From Deefgea salmonis (lineage in GTDB: Bacteria; Pseudomonadota; Gammaproteobacteria; Burkholderiales; Chitinibacteraceae), in assembly GCF_020531905.1 (NCBI RefSeq), contig NZ_JAJAWG010000004.1, forward strand, positions 169,263 through 233,262: 64,000 bases of DNA. Direction: 5' to 3'. The notes beneath the pieces are model-generated. The model did not search any database. It was not told the DNA's origin and saw only the letters and a list, made by a program, of their open reading frames with translations. This document shows positions 53,515 through 63,568 of the stretch, piece after piece (the first letter of the stretch is position 1; every line of letters starts with the position of its first letter). The position numbers were made by a program, and so were the translations under genes.

Positions 53515-53955
53515 ATGACTTTAAAAGCCCGAATTACTGCTGATATGAAAACAGCAATGAAAGAAAAGCAAGCTGATCGTCTTGGTGCTATCCGTTTATT
53601 GCTTGCTGCGATCAAGCAGCGTGAAGTGGATGAACGGATTGAGCTGGATGATGCCGCGATTACCGCCATCATCGACAAAATGCTCAAGCAGCGTAAAGAC
53701 AGCATCACGCAATTTGAAGCCGCCGCACGTCAAGATTTGGCAGATAAAGAAAAATTTGAAGTGGCGGTCTTGATTGAATATATGCCGCAACAACTCAGCG
53801 CTGAAGAAATTGGCGCTATTGTTGACGCCGCGATTGCAACCCATGGTGCGACCGCTGCTGCGATGGGCAAAATCATGGCCGAAATCAAGCCCCAACTCGC
53901 CGGTCGTGCCGATATGGCTGAAGTGAGTAAACTCGTTAAAGCGCGGATGGCGTAA
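53515..53955 (+). CDS. yqeY: GatB/YqeY domain protein
   Basis: 146 aa from the ATG at 53515 (aaggacg upstream). Helical YqeY domain: 'ITADMKTAMKEKQADRLGAIRLLLAAIKQREVDE', 'KMLKQRKDSITQFEAAARQDLADKE', 'AVLIEYMPQQLSAEEI' and C-terminal 'AMGKIMAEIKPQLAGRADMAEVSKLVK'. It resembles the tail domain of GatB, which contacts tRNA; a role in tRNA amidation is possible but not shown for the stand-alone form. It commonly sits between rpsU and dnaG in betaproteobacteria and other groups. Confidence 0.93.
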   Translation: MTLKARITADMKTAMKEKQADRLGAIRLLLAAIKQREVDERIELDDAAITAIIDKMLKQRKDSITQFEAAARQDLADKEKFEVAVLIEYMPQQLSAEEIGAIVDAAIATHGATAAAMGKIMAEIKPQLAGRADMAEVSKLVKARMA

Positions 53956-54003
53956 TTGCTAGGAGTTTGCGGGTCTATTTTTTTGAAGGTGTGCTGAGTT
54001 TAA

Positions 54004-55914
54004 ATGGCGCTTATTCCCGATGATTTTATTCAGGATTTATTGAACCGCGTTGATATTGTCGACGTGGTCGAGCGCTATGTGCCGCTAAAAAAAGCCGGCC
54101 AAAATTACATGGCCTGCTGCCCGTTTCATAAAGAAAAATCACCTTCTTTTACGGTTAGCCAAACCAAGCAGTTTTATCACTGCTTTGGTTGTGGGGTGCA
54201 TGGATCGGCATTGACTTTCATCATGGAGTTGCAGGCTTTAAGTTTTCCTGAGGCCGTTCGGCAATTGGCAGAATCGGTCGGCATGCAAGTGCCGGTTGAA
54301 GATCGGCCACAATCGGCAGAACAAAAAAAAGTTCCCGGCATTTACGATGTACTGAAAGTTGCGTTTGATTTTTATCGGGCGCAACTCAAAACTGCACCTG
54401 CGGCGATTGAGTATTTCAAACGACGTGGTGTTGAGGGTAAAACAGCGGCGAAGTTTGGCTTGGGGTATGCGCCTGGCGGCGATGATTGGCAGCCGCTTAA
54501 AGCGGTATACCCCGACTATGACTGGAATGTCACTTTGGCTGAGGCGGGCTTGGTGATTGATAAAGAAGAATCAAAGCGTCGCTACGATCGTTTTCGTGAG
54601 CGCGTAATGTTTCCAATTATGAATCAACGTAGTCAGATCATCGGTTTTGGTGGCCGGGTGATGGGGCAGGGCGAGCCTAAATATTTGAACTCACCTGAGA
54701 CGCCGGTATTTAGTAAGGGCCGAGAGCTGTATGGTTTGCCGCAGGCACGTACCGCCATTCGTGATCGCAACCGAGCCTTGGTTGCTGAGGGCTATATGGA
54801 TGTGGTGATGCTGCATCAGCATGGCATTGAGTACGCTGTTGCATCGCTAGGTACGGCCTGTACGCCTGAGCATATTCGTAAATTGCTTAAATTGGCCGAT
54901 GAAGTGGTGTTTGGCTTTGATGGCGATAAAGCCGGTATCAAAGCCGCATGGCGAGCGCTAGAAAACAGCCTGCCTGAAGTGAAAGACGGCAAAGAGCTGA
55001 AATTTTTGTTTTTGCCTGCCGAGCATGATCCGGATTCTTACGTGCAGGAATTTGGTCGTGCCGCATTTGAGTCGTTGATTGATGAAGCGGCGTTGCCTTT
55101 GTCGCAGTACTTATTAAAAGAATTGTCGGCACAGGTTGATCTAACAATGGAAGAAGGTAGGGCGCGTTTAGTACATATTGCACGTCCCCATCTTGATCAA
55201 TTGATACAAGCCCCCATATTAAAGTTAATGCTTGGTAAACGGTTGGCAGAAATGTGCCAATTATCCAGTGCCGAATTTGCATCGTTGACGGTTGTTCCGC
55301 CGACAGATGTGCCGATTTTTCCGGAGATTTCCGCAGATGCAGCGTTTGATTCTGCGCCAGTCTATGATGCGTGGCAGGGTCAAGGTCAAGTAAAGCGGCC
55401 TTGGCAGCCTCGTTCTGGCGGAAGTTTTAAGCGGGGAGCACGCGGCAAATTTTGGCGAGCAGAAGAAGATCGACCACGTTTAAAGCCAGCAGGCAAGCAT
55501 GATCCATTGTTGCGCGTTTTGCAGTTGGTTTTATTCCGTCCGTCGATTCTACAAGGGCAGGATGAGTGTGAATTGGCTTGGCCTAATGAGGGGTTTAGTG
55601 GTTTAGTGCGTTGCGTATTGATGCGCGCTAGATTAGATATCGAACTTCTAGGTACTGAATTGGTCGAACGTTGTCTGGATCTACCGGGGTATGAGCGATT
55701 AATTCCGATAGTGAATGAATCACATCATTTGTTTGATAAGTTTGACCAAGACGAATTGCTCATCGAAATTTCTAACTCATTGCTGGCCGCGACGCAAAAG
55801 TTTTCGCTAGGGTCTACACTGAGTCGGAAAGAAGAGCTCGATGCACTCTCGGCCAGTCGCGGTTTGACTGATGAAGAATCGCAAGAATACTTGACGCTTT
55901 TGTTGCGTCGCTAG
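54004..55914 (+). CDS. dnaG: DNA primase DnaG
   Basis: 636 aa, somewhat longer than the 581 aa of E. coli. N-terminal zinc finger CHCC: Cys39, His42, Cys60, Cys63 in 'CPFHKEKSPSF' and 'FYHCFGCGVHG'. RNA polymerase domain with 'RVMFPIMNQRSQIIGFGGRV' and 'LNSPETPVFSKGRELYG'; TOPRIM with 'LVAEGYMDVVMLHQHG' and 'EVVFGFDGDKAGIKAA'. A basic linker of lower conservation (about 455-500) leads to a C-terminal DnaB-binding helical domain. It makes RNA primers at the fork. The ribosome-binding site is weak (gaagg about 17 bases away). Confidence 0.97.
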   Translation: MALIPDDFIQDLLNRVDIVDVVERYVPLKKAGQNYMACCPFHKEKSPSFTVSQTKQFYHCFGCGVHGSALTFIMELQALSFPEAVRQLAESVGMQVPVEDRPQSAEQKKVPGIYDVLKVAFDFYRAQLKTAPAAIEYFKRRGVEGKTAAKFGLGYAPGGDDWQPLKAVYPDYDWNVTLAEAGLVIDKEESKRRYDRFRERVMFPIMNQRSQIIGFGGRVMGQGEPKYLNSPETPVFSKGRELYGLPQARTAIRDRNRALVAEGYMDVVMLHQHGIEYAVASLGTACTPEHIRKLLKLADEVVFGFDGDKAGIKAAWRALENSLPEVKDGKELKFLFLPAEHDPDSYVQEFGRAAFESLIDEAALPLSQYLLKELSAQVDLTMEEGRARLVHIARPHLDQLIQAPILKLMLGKRLAEMCQLSSAEFASLTVVPPTDVPIFPEISADAAFDSAPVYDAWQGQGQVKRPWQPRSGGSFKRGARGKFWRAEEDRPRLKPAGKHDPLLRVLQLVLFRPSILQGQDECELAWPNEGFSGLVRCVLMRARLDIELLGTELVERCLDLPGYERLIPIVNESHHLFDKFDQDELLIEISNSLLAATQKFSLGSTLSRKEELDALSASRGLTDEESQEYLTLLLRR

Positions 55915-55955
55915 CTAAGTGAAGGGGTCAAATGGGCTCTTCACTTCCGATGTCG

Positions 55956-55985
55956 GGGACAAAACCCTTCGATGTCTGGTATAAT
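55956..55985 (+). promoter_or_regulatory. Candidate rpoD-proximal promoter
   Basis: Extended -10 (tggTATAAT, -10 at 55980-55985) with a partial -35 GGGACA at 55956-55961, 18-bp spacer. It lies in the 102-bp dnaG-rpoD gap, where many proteobacteria have an internal (often heat-shock) promoter. Confidence 0.55.
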
Positions 55986-56016
55986 TCTCGGTTTTGCTAG
56001 ACACCCAAGCAGAGTC

Positions 56017-57957
56017 ATGGCAGCAGATCAAAAACTAAATAAAGATAATCTTGAATTAAACGGCGGCAAACAGGCCGAGGAAAAACTCGACCCTGAAGAA
56101 CGCAAAGCCAAATTTAAGACGCTAATCGTCCTCGGTAAAGAGCGTGGTTACCTCACGTACGCCGAGATTAACGATCACCTCCCAGAAGACATGTTGGATG
56201 CCGAGCAAATCGAAGGCATTATCAGCATGATCTCCAATATGGGGATCCAAGTCTACGACGAAGCTCCTGATGCTGAAGATCTGTTGATGTCCGATGCGCC
56301 TGCCCGTGTGGCAGACGAAGACGCCGCCGAAGAAGCTGAGGCTGCGTTATCATCGGTAGACGCTGATTTTGGCCGCACAACTGATCCTGTCCGTATGTAT
56401 ATGCGCGAAATGGGAACCGTTGAGCTTTTGACGCGTGAAGGCGAAATTGAAATCGCCAAACGCATCGAAGACGGCTTAAAGCACATGATCACCGCCATTT
56501 CGGCATGTCCAACGACGATCGCTCAAATTATTGATTTGGTCGAACGTGGTTTGAATGATGAAATTCGCATTGATGATGTCATCGATGGCTTTATCGATCC
56601 AAACGCGGTTGAAGAAGAAGAGGCGACGCTCGATTTACCTGATCCTGATGCGGTGCTCGAAGAGAGTGAAGCTGATGATGAGGAAGAAGCTGAAGATGAT
56701 GGTGGTGCCGCAGCAGCTAGCGCCAATCTAGAGCTACTCAAAACTCAGGCACGTGAACATTTTGAAGTGATTAACGACCTTTACGGTCGAATGCTTGAGG
56801 CATTGATTGATCACGGCACCGCATCGCCAACCTATATCTTGCTGCAGCAATCCATTGCGATTGAGTTTCAGAAGATTCGTTTTTCTGCGCGTCAGGTTGA
56901 ATCGCTGTGCGATGTATTGCGTGGAATGGTCGATGATATTCGCACGCACGAACGCCAAATCATGGATTTGTGTACGCGCCGCGTGGGCATGCCCCGTGAT
57001 TACTTCATTAAGAATTTCCCTGGTCGCGAAACTGACTTGACATGGGTGCCTGAAGAAATCGCTGCAGAAAAAAATTACTCCGGCATCATGTTCCGTTATA
57101 AACACGCGATCATGGAGCAACAGCAAAAACTCAACGAGCTGCAAGAATCTGCACGTTTGAGTATTCGTGAGTTGAAAGAAATCAGTCGTCACATGTCGAC
57201 TGGTGAAGCCAAGGCCAAACGCGCTAAACGCGAAATGATCGAAGCCAACTTGCGTTTGGTGATTTCTATCGCCAAAAAATACACCAACCGTGGTTTGCAA
57301 TTCCTCGATTTGATTCAGGAAGGCAATATCGGCTTGATGAAAGCAGTGGATAAATTCGAATATCGCCGTGGTTACAAGTTCTCGACGTATGCTACCTGGT
57401 GGATTCGTCAGGCGATTACTCGCTCGATTGCTGACCAAGCACGTACGATTCGTATTCCGGTACACATGATCGAAACGATCAATAAAATGAACCGTATTCA
57501 GCGCCAGATTTTGCAAGAAACAGGTAACGAAGCAACGCCTGAAGAATTGGCTGAACGCATGGAAATGCCGGAAGACAAAATTCGCAAAATCCTTAAAATC
57601 GCCAAAGAGCCGATTTCAATGGAAACGCCGATTGGTGATGATGATGATTCGCACCTCGGTGATTTTATTGAAGACGCTAATAATATGGCGCCTGCTGATG
57701 CTGCTGTTTATGCCGGTCTACGTGAAGCAACCAAAGAAGTGCTTGATACTTTAACGCCACGTGAAGCCAAGGTGTTACGCATGCGTTTCGGTATCGACAT
57801 GAGTACTGACCATACGCTTGAAGAAGTTGGTAAACAGTTTGATGTAACGCGTGAGCGGATTCGTCAAATTGAAGCCAAGGCTCTACGTAAGCTGCGCCAT
57901 CCAACTCGTTCAGAAAGATTGAAGAGTTTTATTGAAAATAACGCCAGCGAACAGTAG
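56017..57957 (+). CDS. rpoD: RNA polymerase primary sigma factor RpoD (sigma-70)
   Basis: 646 aa from the ATG at 56017. Region 1.1 near the start ('[36 protein letters not shown]'), region 1.2 '[29 protein letters not shown]', and an acidic insert ('[19 protein letters not shown]', about 210-235). Region 2 is '[60 protein letters not shown]' (quoted in shorter blocks: '[12 protein letters not shown]', '[11 protein letters not shown]', '[12 protein letters not shown]'). Region 3 is '[13 protein letters not shown]' and region 4 is '[15 protein letters not shown]' plus '[20 protein letters not shown]'. It directs housekeeping transcription. Last gene of the operon. Confidence 0.98.
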   Translation: MAADQKLNKDNLELNGGKQAEEKLDPEERKAKFKTLIVLGKERGYLTYAEINDHLPEDMLDAEQIEGIISMISNMGIQVYDEAPDAEDLLMSDAPARVADEDAAEEAEAALSSVDADFGRTTDPVRMYMREMGTVELLTREGEIEIAKRIEDGLKHMITAISACPTTIAQIIDLVERGLNDEIRIDDVIDGFIDPNAVEEEEATLDLPDPDAVLEESEADDEEEAEDDGGAAAASANLELLKTQAREHFEVINDLYGRMLEALIDHGTASPTYILLQQSIAIEFQKIRFSARQVESLCDVLRGMVDDIRTHERQIMDLCTRRVGMPRDYFIKNFPGRETDLTWVPEEIAAEKNYSGIMFRYKHAIMEQQQKLNELQESARLSIRELKEISRHMSTGEAKAKRAKREMIEANLRLVISIAKKYTNRGLQFLDLIQEGNIGLMKAVDKFEYRRGYKFSTYATWWIRQAITRSIADQARTIRIPVHMIETINKMNRIQRQILQETGNEATPEELAERMEMPEDKIRKILKIAKEPISMETPIGDDDDSHLGDFIEDANNMAPADAAVYAGLREATKEVLDTLTPREAKVLRMRFGIDMSTDHTLEEVGKQFDVTRERIRQIEAKALRKLRHPTRSERLKSFIENNASEQ

Positions 57958-57972
57958 AATAGCAATCCTTTC

Positions 57973-58049
57973 GGGCCTTTAGCTCAGTTGGTTAGAGCAG
58001 AGGACTCATAATCCTTTGGTCCACGGTTCAAGTCCGTGAAGGCCCACCA
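57973..58049 (+). tRNA. tRNA with CAT anticodon (Met elongator or Ile2)
   Basis: 77 nt with encoded CCA. Acceptor GGGCCTT/AAGGCCC, D-loop AGCTCAGTTGGTTAGAGC, anticodon loop CTCATAA (CAT), T-loop TTCAAGT. The first acceptor pair G-C excludes initiator tRNA. The variable/T region ('CTTTGGTC', 'TTCAAGTCC') looks closer to tRNA-Ile2, whose C34 would be lysidinylated by TilS, than to elongator Met; I cannot decide by eye. Confidence 0.9.
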
Positions 58050-58066
58050 GTAGAATCAAGCACTTG

Positions 58067-58092
58067 GCCCAGTCTTCGGACTGGGCTTTTTG
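58067..58092 (+). terminator. Rho-independent terminator behind the tRNA
   Basis: GCCCAGTC, loop TTCG, GACTGGGC, then TTTTT. It is 17 bp after the tRNA end. Confidence 0.9.
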
Positions 58093-58255
58093 CTTTCTCA
58101 CTCTTCACGTCAAAACGTTCCACCTAAAACGTTCCACTTGAATAGCCAGCTTGTCGCTAAGGGTTCGGCCGCTCGACCGTCATGTTTAATTTTTCGCAGT
58201 AACTATTCTTTACTGGTCTATGCTTAAAAACTATTTTTAAATTTTAGCTATCCAG

Positions 58256-59449
58256 ATGAACCTTCCTTTACCTTCACCACTTTTGGCTTGTTTTATTCCT
58301 GCAGTCAACCCACCGACACAGTTGTCTGAACATCAAATTTTGTTTGATTTTAACGATGGTGCGCGTGTTCAGTTGCCCGATGGTGAGTGGCGAGTGCGGT
58401 TATCTGATTTGCAAACGCATAATATTTTGTTTGAAACGCAAATTGGCGCAGGCATGGTCATGAGTAGCAAAAAGTACTTTGTTCCGTTTCATATAGAGGT
58501 GTGGAACAAAGATCAAAAAATATTGGATCATCGACTCAGTTTGCAAGACCAGCCTGTTTTGATTCAATTTCCTGTTGGCACTTTAGGTGACGTGTTGGCT
58601 TGGTTTCCCTATGCGGCACGTTTTGCTGCCGAGCATCGATGTCACCTTACCTGTTCAATGGCTGCAAATTTAATTCCTCTTTTTGCTCAAGCAAATCCAA
58701 TAATTCGTTTTGTTACTCCAGAAGAGATTAATACGTCTGAATTTTATGCGACTTATTACTTAGGGTTGTTTTTTGGTGATGAGGAACACCATTATCAGCC
58801 TGGTGACTTTCGTCTGGTTGGTTTACACCGTACTGCTGGACATCTATTGGGGGTTGATCCTAGCGAAGAGCCAGCAAAAATTACATCGTTGGAGCGTCCT
58901 CGGCAAGTGCTTGAGCCTTACGTTTGTATTGCCGTGCAAAGCTCTACGCAATGCAAATATTGGAATCATCCGACGGGTTGGATTGAGGTTGTGAAATACC
59001 TGAAGGGGCAAGGTTTACGCGTGTTGTGCATTGACCAAAAATCATGCCATGGCAGTGGTTTAACTTGGACCACCTTGCCTCATGGCGCAGAAGATTTTAC
59101 TGGGGATTTGCCTTTGCTGGAGCGGGCGGAATTAATTCGCAATGCTGAGTTCTTTGTTGGCTTGTCGAGTGGGCTTGCTTGGTTAGCTTGGTCGGTAGGA
59201 ACGCCAGTCGCTTTGATTAGCGGTTTTACTCATCCTATTAATGAATTTTATACCCCATACCGTATTTTCAATCATCACACCTGTAATAGTTGCTGGAATG
59301 ATCCTCGGTATAGTTTTGATCATGCTGATTTTTTTTGGTGCCCTCGGCATAAAGATACCCCCCGGCAATTTGAATGCACGCGGTTAATTACGCCGCTGCA
59401 AGTGGTTGATGTATTAAATCGTATTCCACAGCGAGCTTTAGTCGTCTAA
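58256..59449 (+). CDS. Autotransporter strand-loop-strand O-heptosyltransferase (BAHT family)
   Basis: 397 aa, no signal peptide, cytoplasmic. It resembles the TibC/Aah group that puts heptose on serines of AIDA-type autotransporters. Seen: an N-terminal beta domain ('ILFDFNDGARVQLPDGEWRVRLSD'), a GT-B fold with 'PVLIQFPVGTLGDVLAWFPYAARFA', nucleotide-binding side 'VCIAVQSSTQCKYWNHPTGW', 'AELIRNAEFFVGLSSGLAWLAWSVGTPVALISGF', and the iron-finger cysteines C343, C346, C362 and C374 ('CNSCWNDPRY', 'FWCPRH', 'FECTR'). It is coded 16 bp upstream of its probable substrate, with which it forms an operon. ADP-heptose donor is inferred from the family. Confidence 0.9.
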   Translation: MNLPLPSPLLACFIPAVNPPTQLSEHQILFDFNDGARVQLPDGEWRVRLSDLQTHNILFETQIGAGMVMSSKKYFVPFHIEVWNKDQKILDHRLSLQDQPVLIQFPVGTLGDVLAWFPYAARFAAEHRCHLTCSMAANLIPLFAQANPIIRFVTPEEINTSEFYATYYLGLFFGDEEHHYQPGDFRLVGLHRTAGHLLGVDPSEEPAKITSLERPRQVLEPYVCIAVQSSTQCKYWNHPTGWIEVVKYLKGQGLRVLCIDQKSCHGSGLTWTTLPHGAEDFTGDLPLLERAELIRNAEFFVGLSSGLAWLAWSVGTPVALISGFTHPINEFYTPYRIFNHHTCNSCWNDPRYSFDHADFFWCPRHKDTPRQFECTRLITPLQVVDVLNRIPQRALVV

Positions 59450-59465
59450 GTGAAAGAGGTGATCT

Positions 59466-62400
59466 ATGAAATTTCGCACTCAAAATTTGCGGTATGGCCT
59501 TCGTTGTTTTTCTAAATCGATTTTTATCTCTCGATTAATACTGCTGCTATTGATGCCTTCATCACTAGTGCTGGCCTATACCACGCCGGTGAACAGTGTT
59601 ATTTCTGGGGAAACTGTCAATTCTGGCACTCAGGTAGTTGTTGATGGTGGTGTGGTGAGTAATAGCTTGGTAATGACGCCTGCGACACAAGAGGTGATGT
59701 CGGGTGGGGTAGTGAGGTCGTCACATATCGATGGCAAACAAATTGTTTATTCTGGCGGCCTGTTACAAGCAAATAATGTAGTGGGAAACCAGTATGTAAA
59801 TTCTGGTGGAAGGGCAGATCAGAGTCAAATTAGTGGGTGGCAGTATATCTCTGCGGGGGGGCTGGCGACCTCTGCTTTAATTAATACGGGCTATCAATAT
59901 AACGCAGGACTGGCAACAGATACGAGTATTGTCGGTGGCGGTATTCAGGTAGTGCAAAGTGGTGGGCAAGCAGTACGGACAATGGTGAATAATGGGCAAC
60001 AAGGTGTTGTATCTGGTGGTTTGGCGACAGCAACGACGGTGATTTCTGGTAGCCAGATTATCTTCGCCGGTGGAGTGGCCACCAATGCCACCGTTTTATC
60101 TGGGAGTGGTCAATACGTCTATAGCGGCGGCCTTGCCTCTGGAACGCAGGTGGTTTCTGGCACGCAGAGTGTTTATGTTGGTGGTTCGGCGACGAATACA
60201 TTAATTGAAAAAAATGGCGCGCAGAATGTGCAAGGCTCGGTGAGTAATACGGTCATTTCAGGTGGCTCTCAAGATATTGTCGCTGGTGTGGCCAGTTTTA
60301 CGACTTTAAATGCTGAGGCAGATCAATTGGTCGCCGGCGGCTCTGCGGTATCCAGTACATTAAATGGTAATAGCAATCAAAGTATTTTGTCTGGTGGTGT
60401 GGTACGGCACACGATCCTAAATGATAGCAATCAAGATGTTGGCGCAGGAGGGCAAGCATTTGATACTACGGTTGGCAGTGGTAGTGATCAAACGATTGAA
60501 GGTATTGCTACGCGCAATATGATTGCTGAAGGTGGTCGGCAATTTGTGAGTGCGGGTGGTATTGCAAACGATTCTTTGCTGAATGGCGGTTCCCAGCAGG
60601 TTTTGTCGGGGGGGCTGGCTTCAGCAACCACAGTGGCTGCAGGCAATCAAAGAATAGAATTGGGTGGTGTTGCTAGTTCGACTATTTTGGGCGCAGCCGA
60701 TCAAGTCGTGCTCGGGCGTGCTAATAACACGGTGATTGATGGTGGGCGTCAGTTTATTGAGGCTGGCGGCATTGCCAGTGGCAATACATTCAATGCAGGC
60801 ACGCAGCAGATCGCATCGGGAGGGCGAGTGATTGATACACAGCTACTCTCTGCAAGCCAATTTATTTTGTCTGGCGGGGCTGCTGAAAATACGAGCATCA
60901 ATTCGGGCGGAAGGCAGACTGTATCGCTAGGCGGTATCGCAACAGGGGTCCATTTGAATGGTGGGCGGATGCTCAATAATGGTGGCACAGTTAGTGAGCT
61001 AAATATTTCGGGTAGCGGTGGACAAGCTTGGTTAGCGGCGGGCACTTTGGCTGGCACAACAATAGTCTCGGGCTCCAATAATCAATTGATTTTGCAAGGC
61101 GGTAAGGTCGACGGGACGCTAACTATTGCGGGTAGCGACAATCAGATAGATTTACTCCGAACGGACCTTTCCGGCATTAACAACTTGCGTGACAGCACCG
61201 GTTTAAATCACTTGTCACTTTTAAATGGCGCAGTTATTTCTGCCGCAACGACCATAGATGGTCGTTCATTACCTAATGTGCTTGATTTGCAAAATTGGGG
61301 TGCAATTAGCGTTCAGCGCGGTGCAACCTTGGTCATGGCTGGTAATTTGAGTTTAGCGAGTAATGCAACGTTAACTAATTTAGGTTCTTTGAATGTGCCA
61401 GTGAGTGCGCAACTCACTGCAGGGCTGAATAATGCAGGGACGATTGCTTTGGGGGGCGGAGGTCAATTTTCTACTTTAAGTGTCTTCGGGCAATATCACA
61501 GCACGAATGGTCTTTTGGTAGATCATGTTTCAGCAAACTTTGAAAGGTCATCGATGCTGCAAGTGGAAGGTAATTTATCTGGAACAACACGAGTTCAATT
61601 TAATAATGATGGATCTTCGGGCCGGCTCGGAGAGCAAATTCATTTTGCTCAATCACCGATTAGTACTCTGACACGGAGTGATACTTTTATTGCAGCCAAT
61701 CCTGTTGGTGCACGTAATCCATATGACGTTAGATTGAAAGGGAGCCCGTATGTATGGGAAATTGTGCAAAAAAATGAGAATGGACGTACGAATTGGTTTT
61801 TGCAGACCCCATTTGCTCCTCCTGTGGCGCCTGATGTTAATGCTGGACCACCAGCTCCACCAGCTCCACCGGCTCCACCGGCTCCACCGGCTCCACCGGC
61901 TCCACCGGCTCCACCGACCCCGACTGCGCCTGTATCTCCAGATGTATCTTCAACATTAAAACCCCATCGCGTACTGCCAGAAATACCTGCATATGGCATT
62001 TTGCCGGCAATATCCGATATTATTTTGCGCAGTAATTTGAGCGCGATTGAACAACGTTTAGATATTATCCCGAGTGTAGCCCATGATCTTTGGATGAAAA
62101 TCGATGCCACTCATTTAAGGCAAAGTGCAGATTATGGTTTTTCGTTTGATGGTTGGGGGAGCTCTTTAACAATAGGTATTGATCGAGATGGTCAGCTCGA
62201 TGATAGTAAGTTATGGCGAGGCGGTGCTTTTTTTACGTGGAGTCATAATCAACTAAATACTTCTGGAGAGGGCGGGCTTATTCATTCGCGTGCTAGCGCT
62301 GATTTGGATGTAAATAGTTTTCAAACTGGCTTGTATGGCCAATTAGAAAAAGATGGCTGGTATGGGCGTGCGATTGCATTGCTAGGGTATGAGCGTGCAA

Positions 62401-62873
62401 AGGTTAAAACAGAAGACGCCTATAGCAATACCCTGACAGCCCCTATTTGGGCAACAAATCTTGGTGTCGGGAAGGTGTTTGAAGTGTTTGATAGTTGGAC
62501 TCTCTCCCCTCAGCTTAATGTTGGATATGCAAATTTTAATTGGGATTTGCAAGATGAAAGTATTAAGGGGCGCTTTGAACAAACTTCACATTGGTATGGT
62601 GGGGCAAGTGTTCGAGTTGAGCGGAGAATAAATACAGAAGAAAATATTTGGCTTCGCTCAGGCGTTACGCATCAATTTGGCAATGACAGCGCACTCAATT
62701 TAACCACTCCGAATCTGTATTTACCTGCAGCAGGGCCAAGTACGACTTGGCAAATGCAATTCGGGTATAGCAAGCAGACTAACTGGGGCCGTTACTATGG
62801 TTTGCTCGGTGGCAGTTGGGCTCGAGGTCAGCAGTTAGGTAAGGCTGAGCTAGGTTTACAATGGAAGTGGTAG
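59466..62873 (+). CDS. AIDA-like type Va autotransporter adhesin with strand-loop-strand repeats
   Basis: 1135 aa. Extended signal peptide (cleavage near 'SLVLAYT', residue about 38). The passenger (about 40-760) is a series of roughly 20-residue strand-loop-strand repeats with the shape 'SGGxAxxTxVxSGSQxIxxGG' (about 25 units), the acceptor for heptosylation by the neighbour. A proline-rich (PPA)n hinge follows at about 795-820. The last 270 residues are an autotransporter beta-barrel with an aromatic C-terminus ('GLQWKW'). It is exported by Sec and inserted by BAM; likely roles are self-association, biofilm and adhesion. A passenger-end junction region ('LTNLGSLNVPVSAQLTAGLNNAGTIALGG') is present. 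No protease motif is seen. Confidence 0.93.
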   Translation: MKFRTQNLRYGLRCFSKSIFISRLILLLLMPSSLVLAYTTPVNSVISGETVNSGTQVVVDGGVVSNSLVMTPATQEVMSGGVVRSSHIDGKQIVYSGGLLQANNVVGNQYVNSGGRADQSQISGWQYISAGGLATSALINTGYQYNAGLATDTSIVGGGIQVVQSGGQAVRTMVNNGQQGVVSGGLATATTVISGSQIIFAGGVATNATVLSGSGQYVYSGGLASGTQVVSGTQSVYVGGSATNTLIEKNGAQNVQGSVSNTVISGGSQDIVAGVASFTTLNAEADQLVAGGSAVSSTLNGNSNQSILSGGVVRHTILNDSNQDVGAGGQAFDTTVGSGSDQTIEGIATRNMIAEGGRQFVSAGGIANDSLLNGGSQQVLSGGLASATTVAAGNQRIELGGVASSTILGAADQVVLGRANNTVIDGGRQFIEAGGIASGNTFNAGTQQIASGGRVIDTQLLSASQFILSGGAAENTSINSGGRQTVSLGGIATGVHLNGGRMLNNGGTVSELNISGSGGQAWLAAGTLAGTTIVSGSNNQLILQGGKVDGTLTIAGSDNQIDLLRTDLSGINNLRDSTGLNHLSLLNGAVISAATTIDGRSLPNVLDLQNWGAISVQRGATLVMAGNLSLASNATLTNLGSLNVPVSAQLTAGLNNAGTIALGGGGQFSTLSVFGQYHSTNGLLVDHVSANFERSSMLQVEGNLSGTTRVQFNNDGSSGRLGEQIHFAQSPISTLTRSDTFIAANPVGARNPYDVRLKGSPYVWEIVQKNENGRTNWFLQTPFAPPVAPDVNAGPPAPPAPPAPPAPPAPPAPPAPPTPTAPVSPDVSSTLKPHRVLPEIPAYGILPAISDIILRSNLSAIEQRLDIIPSVAHDLWMKIDATHLRQSADYGFSFDGWGSSLTIGIDRDGQLDDSKLWRGGAFFTWSHNQLNTSGEGGLIHSRASADLDVNSFQTGLYGQLEKDGWYGRAIALLGYERAKVKTEDAYSNTLTAPIWATNLGVGKVFEVFDSWTLSPQLNVGYANFNWDLQDESIKGRFEQTSHWYGGASVRVERRINTEENIWLRSGVTHQFGNDSALNLTTPNLYLPAAGPSTTWQMQFGYSKQTNWGRYYGLLGGSWARGQQLGKAELGLQWKW
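61848..61917. repeat. 9-bp in-frame tandem repeat coding the Pro-Pro-Ala hinge
   Basis: Seven to eight units of ccaccggct (or ccaccagct) in frame, coding PPA. Unit changes keep the frame and would only alter hinge length between passenger and barrel. Confidence 0.85.
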
Positions 62874-62920
62874 TGGAGCGTGTCTTACGTAAAGAGTTTT
62901 CAGTGCATAGGTTTGAAAGC

Positions 62921-62952
62921 GGCAAGAGTCTAAGGGATGACAGGCTCTTGCC
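62921..62952 (+). terminator. Hairpin after the autotransporter gene, possible terminator
   Basis: GGCAAGAG and CTCTTGCC pair around a 16-nt loop, 47 bp after the stop codon. The T-tract is poor, so function as a terminator is uncertain. Confidence 0.4.
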
Positions 62953-63055
62953 CTTGTATTGTGATTTAAACTTAGAAACCTTCAATAAAGAAAAACTAAT
63001 TTGAACCCATAAACTCATTGATTCAAATGCGGCTGAGCTATTAATTTGAATATTT

Positions 63056-63568
63056 TTAGGTATTCTGCTCTAACCACTCAGTCGACAGTTTGATTTCGTC
63101 ATTGAGGTTGACACCCACGCCACGCTCAAGAATGTTTTTAGCGATTTTTTTTGCCTCGTCTAATGAATGCATCTCATAGGTGCCGCACTGATAAAGATTA
63201 AGCTCAGGAATTTCAGATTGTTGAGCGACCTTAAGTACATCTTTCATGGCCGCTTGCCAAGCATCTACCACTCGCGACTCGTTCGGAGTGCCAATTAAAC
63301 TCATGTAAAATCCGGTGCGGCAGCCCATTGGGGAAATATCAATAATTTCTACGCCATCACCGTTGAGGTGTTCACGCATAAACCCCGCAAATAAGTGTTC
63401 AAGAGTGTGGATGCCTCGTTCAGATAATATCTCTTGATTTGGAATGCAAAAACGTAGATCGAAAACGGTAATTGCATCGCCGTGAGGGGTCGTCATTTTT
63501 TTTGCTACGCGGACGGCTGGTGCTTTCATGATGGTGTGGTCAACAGTAAAGCTATCTAGCAGGGGCAT
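63056..63568 (-). CDS. luxS: S-ribosylhomocysteine lyase LuxS
   Basis: 170 aa from the ATG at 63568 (ggag ribosome-binding site); earlier in-frame codons lack one. It cleaves S-ribosylhomocysteine to homocysteine and DPD, the precursor of AI-2, and recycles AdoMet by-products. The metal site is H54-x-x-E57-H58 in '[10 protein letters not shown]' plus the cysteine in '[10 protein letters not shown]'. N-terminal '[17 protein letters not shown]' and '[11 protein letters not shown]' are typical. A -10-like TACAAT lies about 85 bp upstream without a clear -35. Transcribed alone; pfs is not in the window. Confidence 0.97.
   Translation of the reverse strand: MPLLDSFTVDHTIMKAPAVRVAKKMTTPHGDAITVFDLRFCIPNQEILSERGIHTLEHLFAGFMREHLNGDGVEIIDISPMGCRTGFYMSLIGTPNESRVVDAWQAAMKDVLKVAQQSEIPELNLYQCGTYEMHSLDEAKKIAKNILERGVGVNLNDEIKLSTEWLEQNT

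Noticed and set aside
56734..57516. Long minus-strand frame within rpoD
   Set aside because: Antisense shadow of the strongly conserved rpoD coding sequence.
58112..58140. Short direct repeat aaaacgttccac, twice
   Set aside because: Only two 12-bp copies, close together, with no link to a promoter or gene start; kept as chance.
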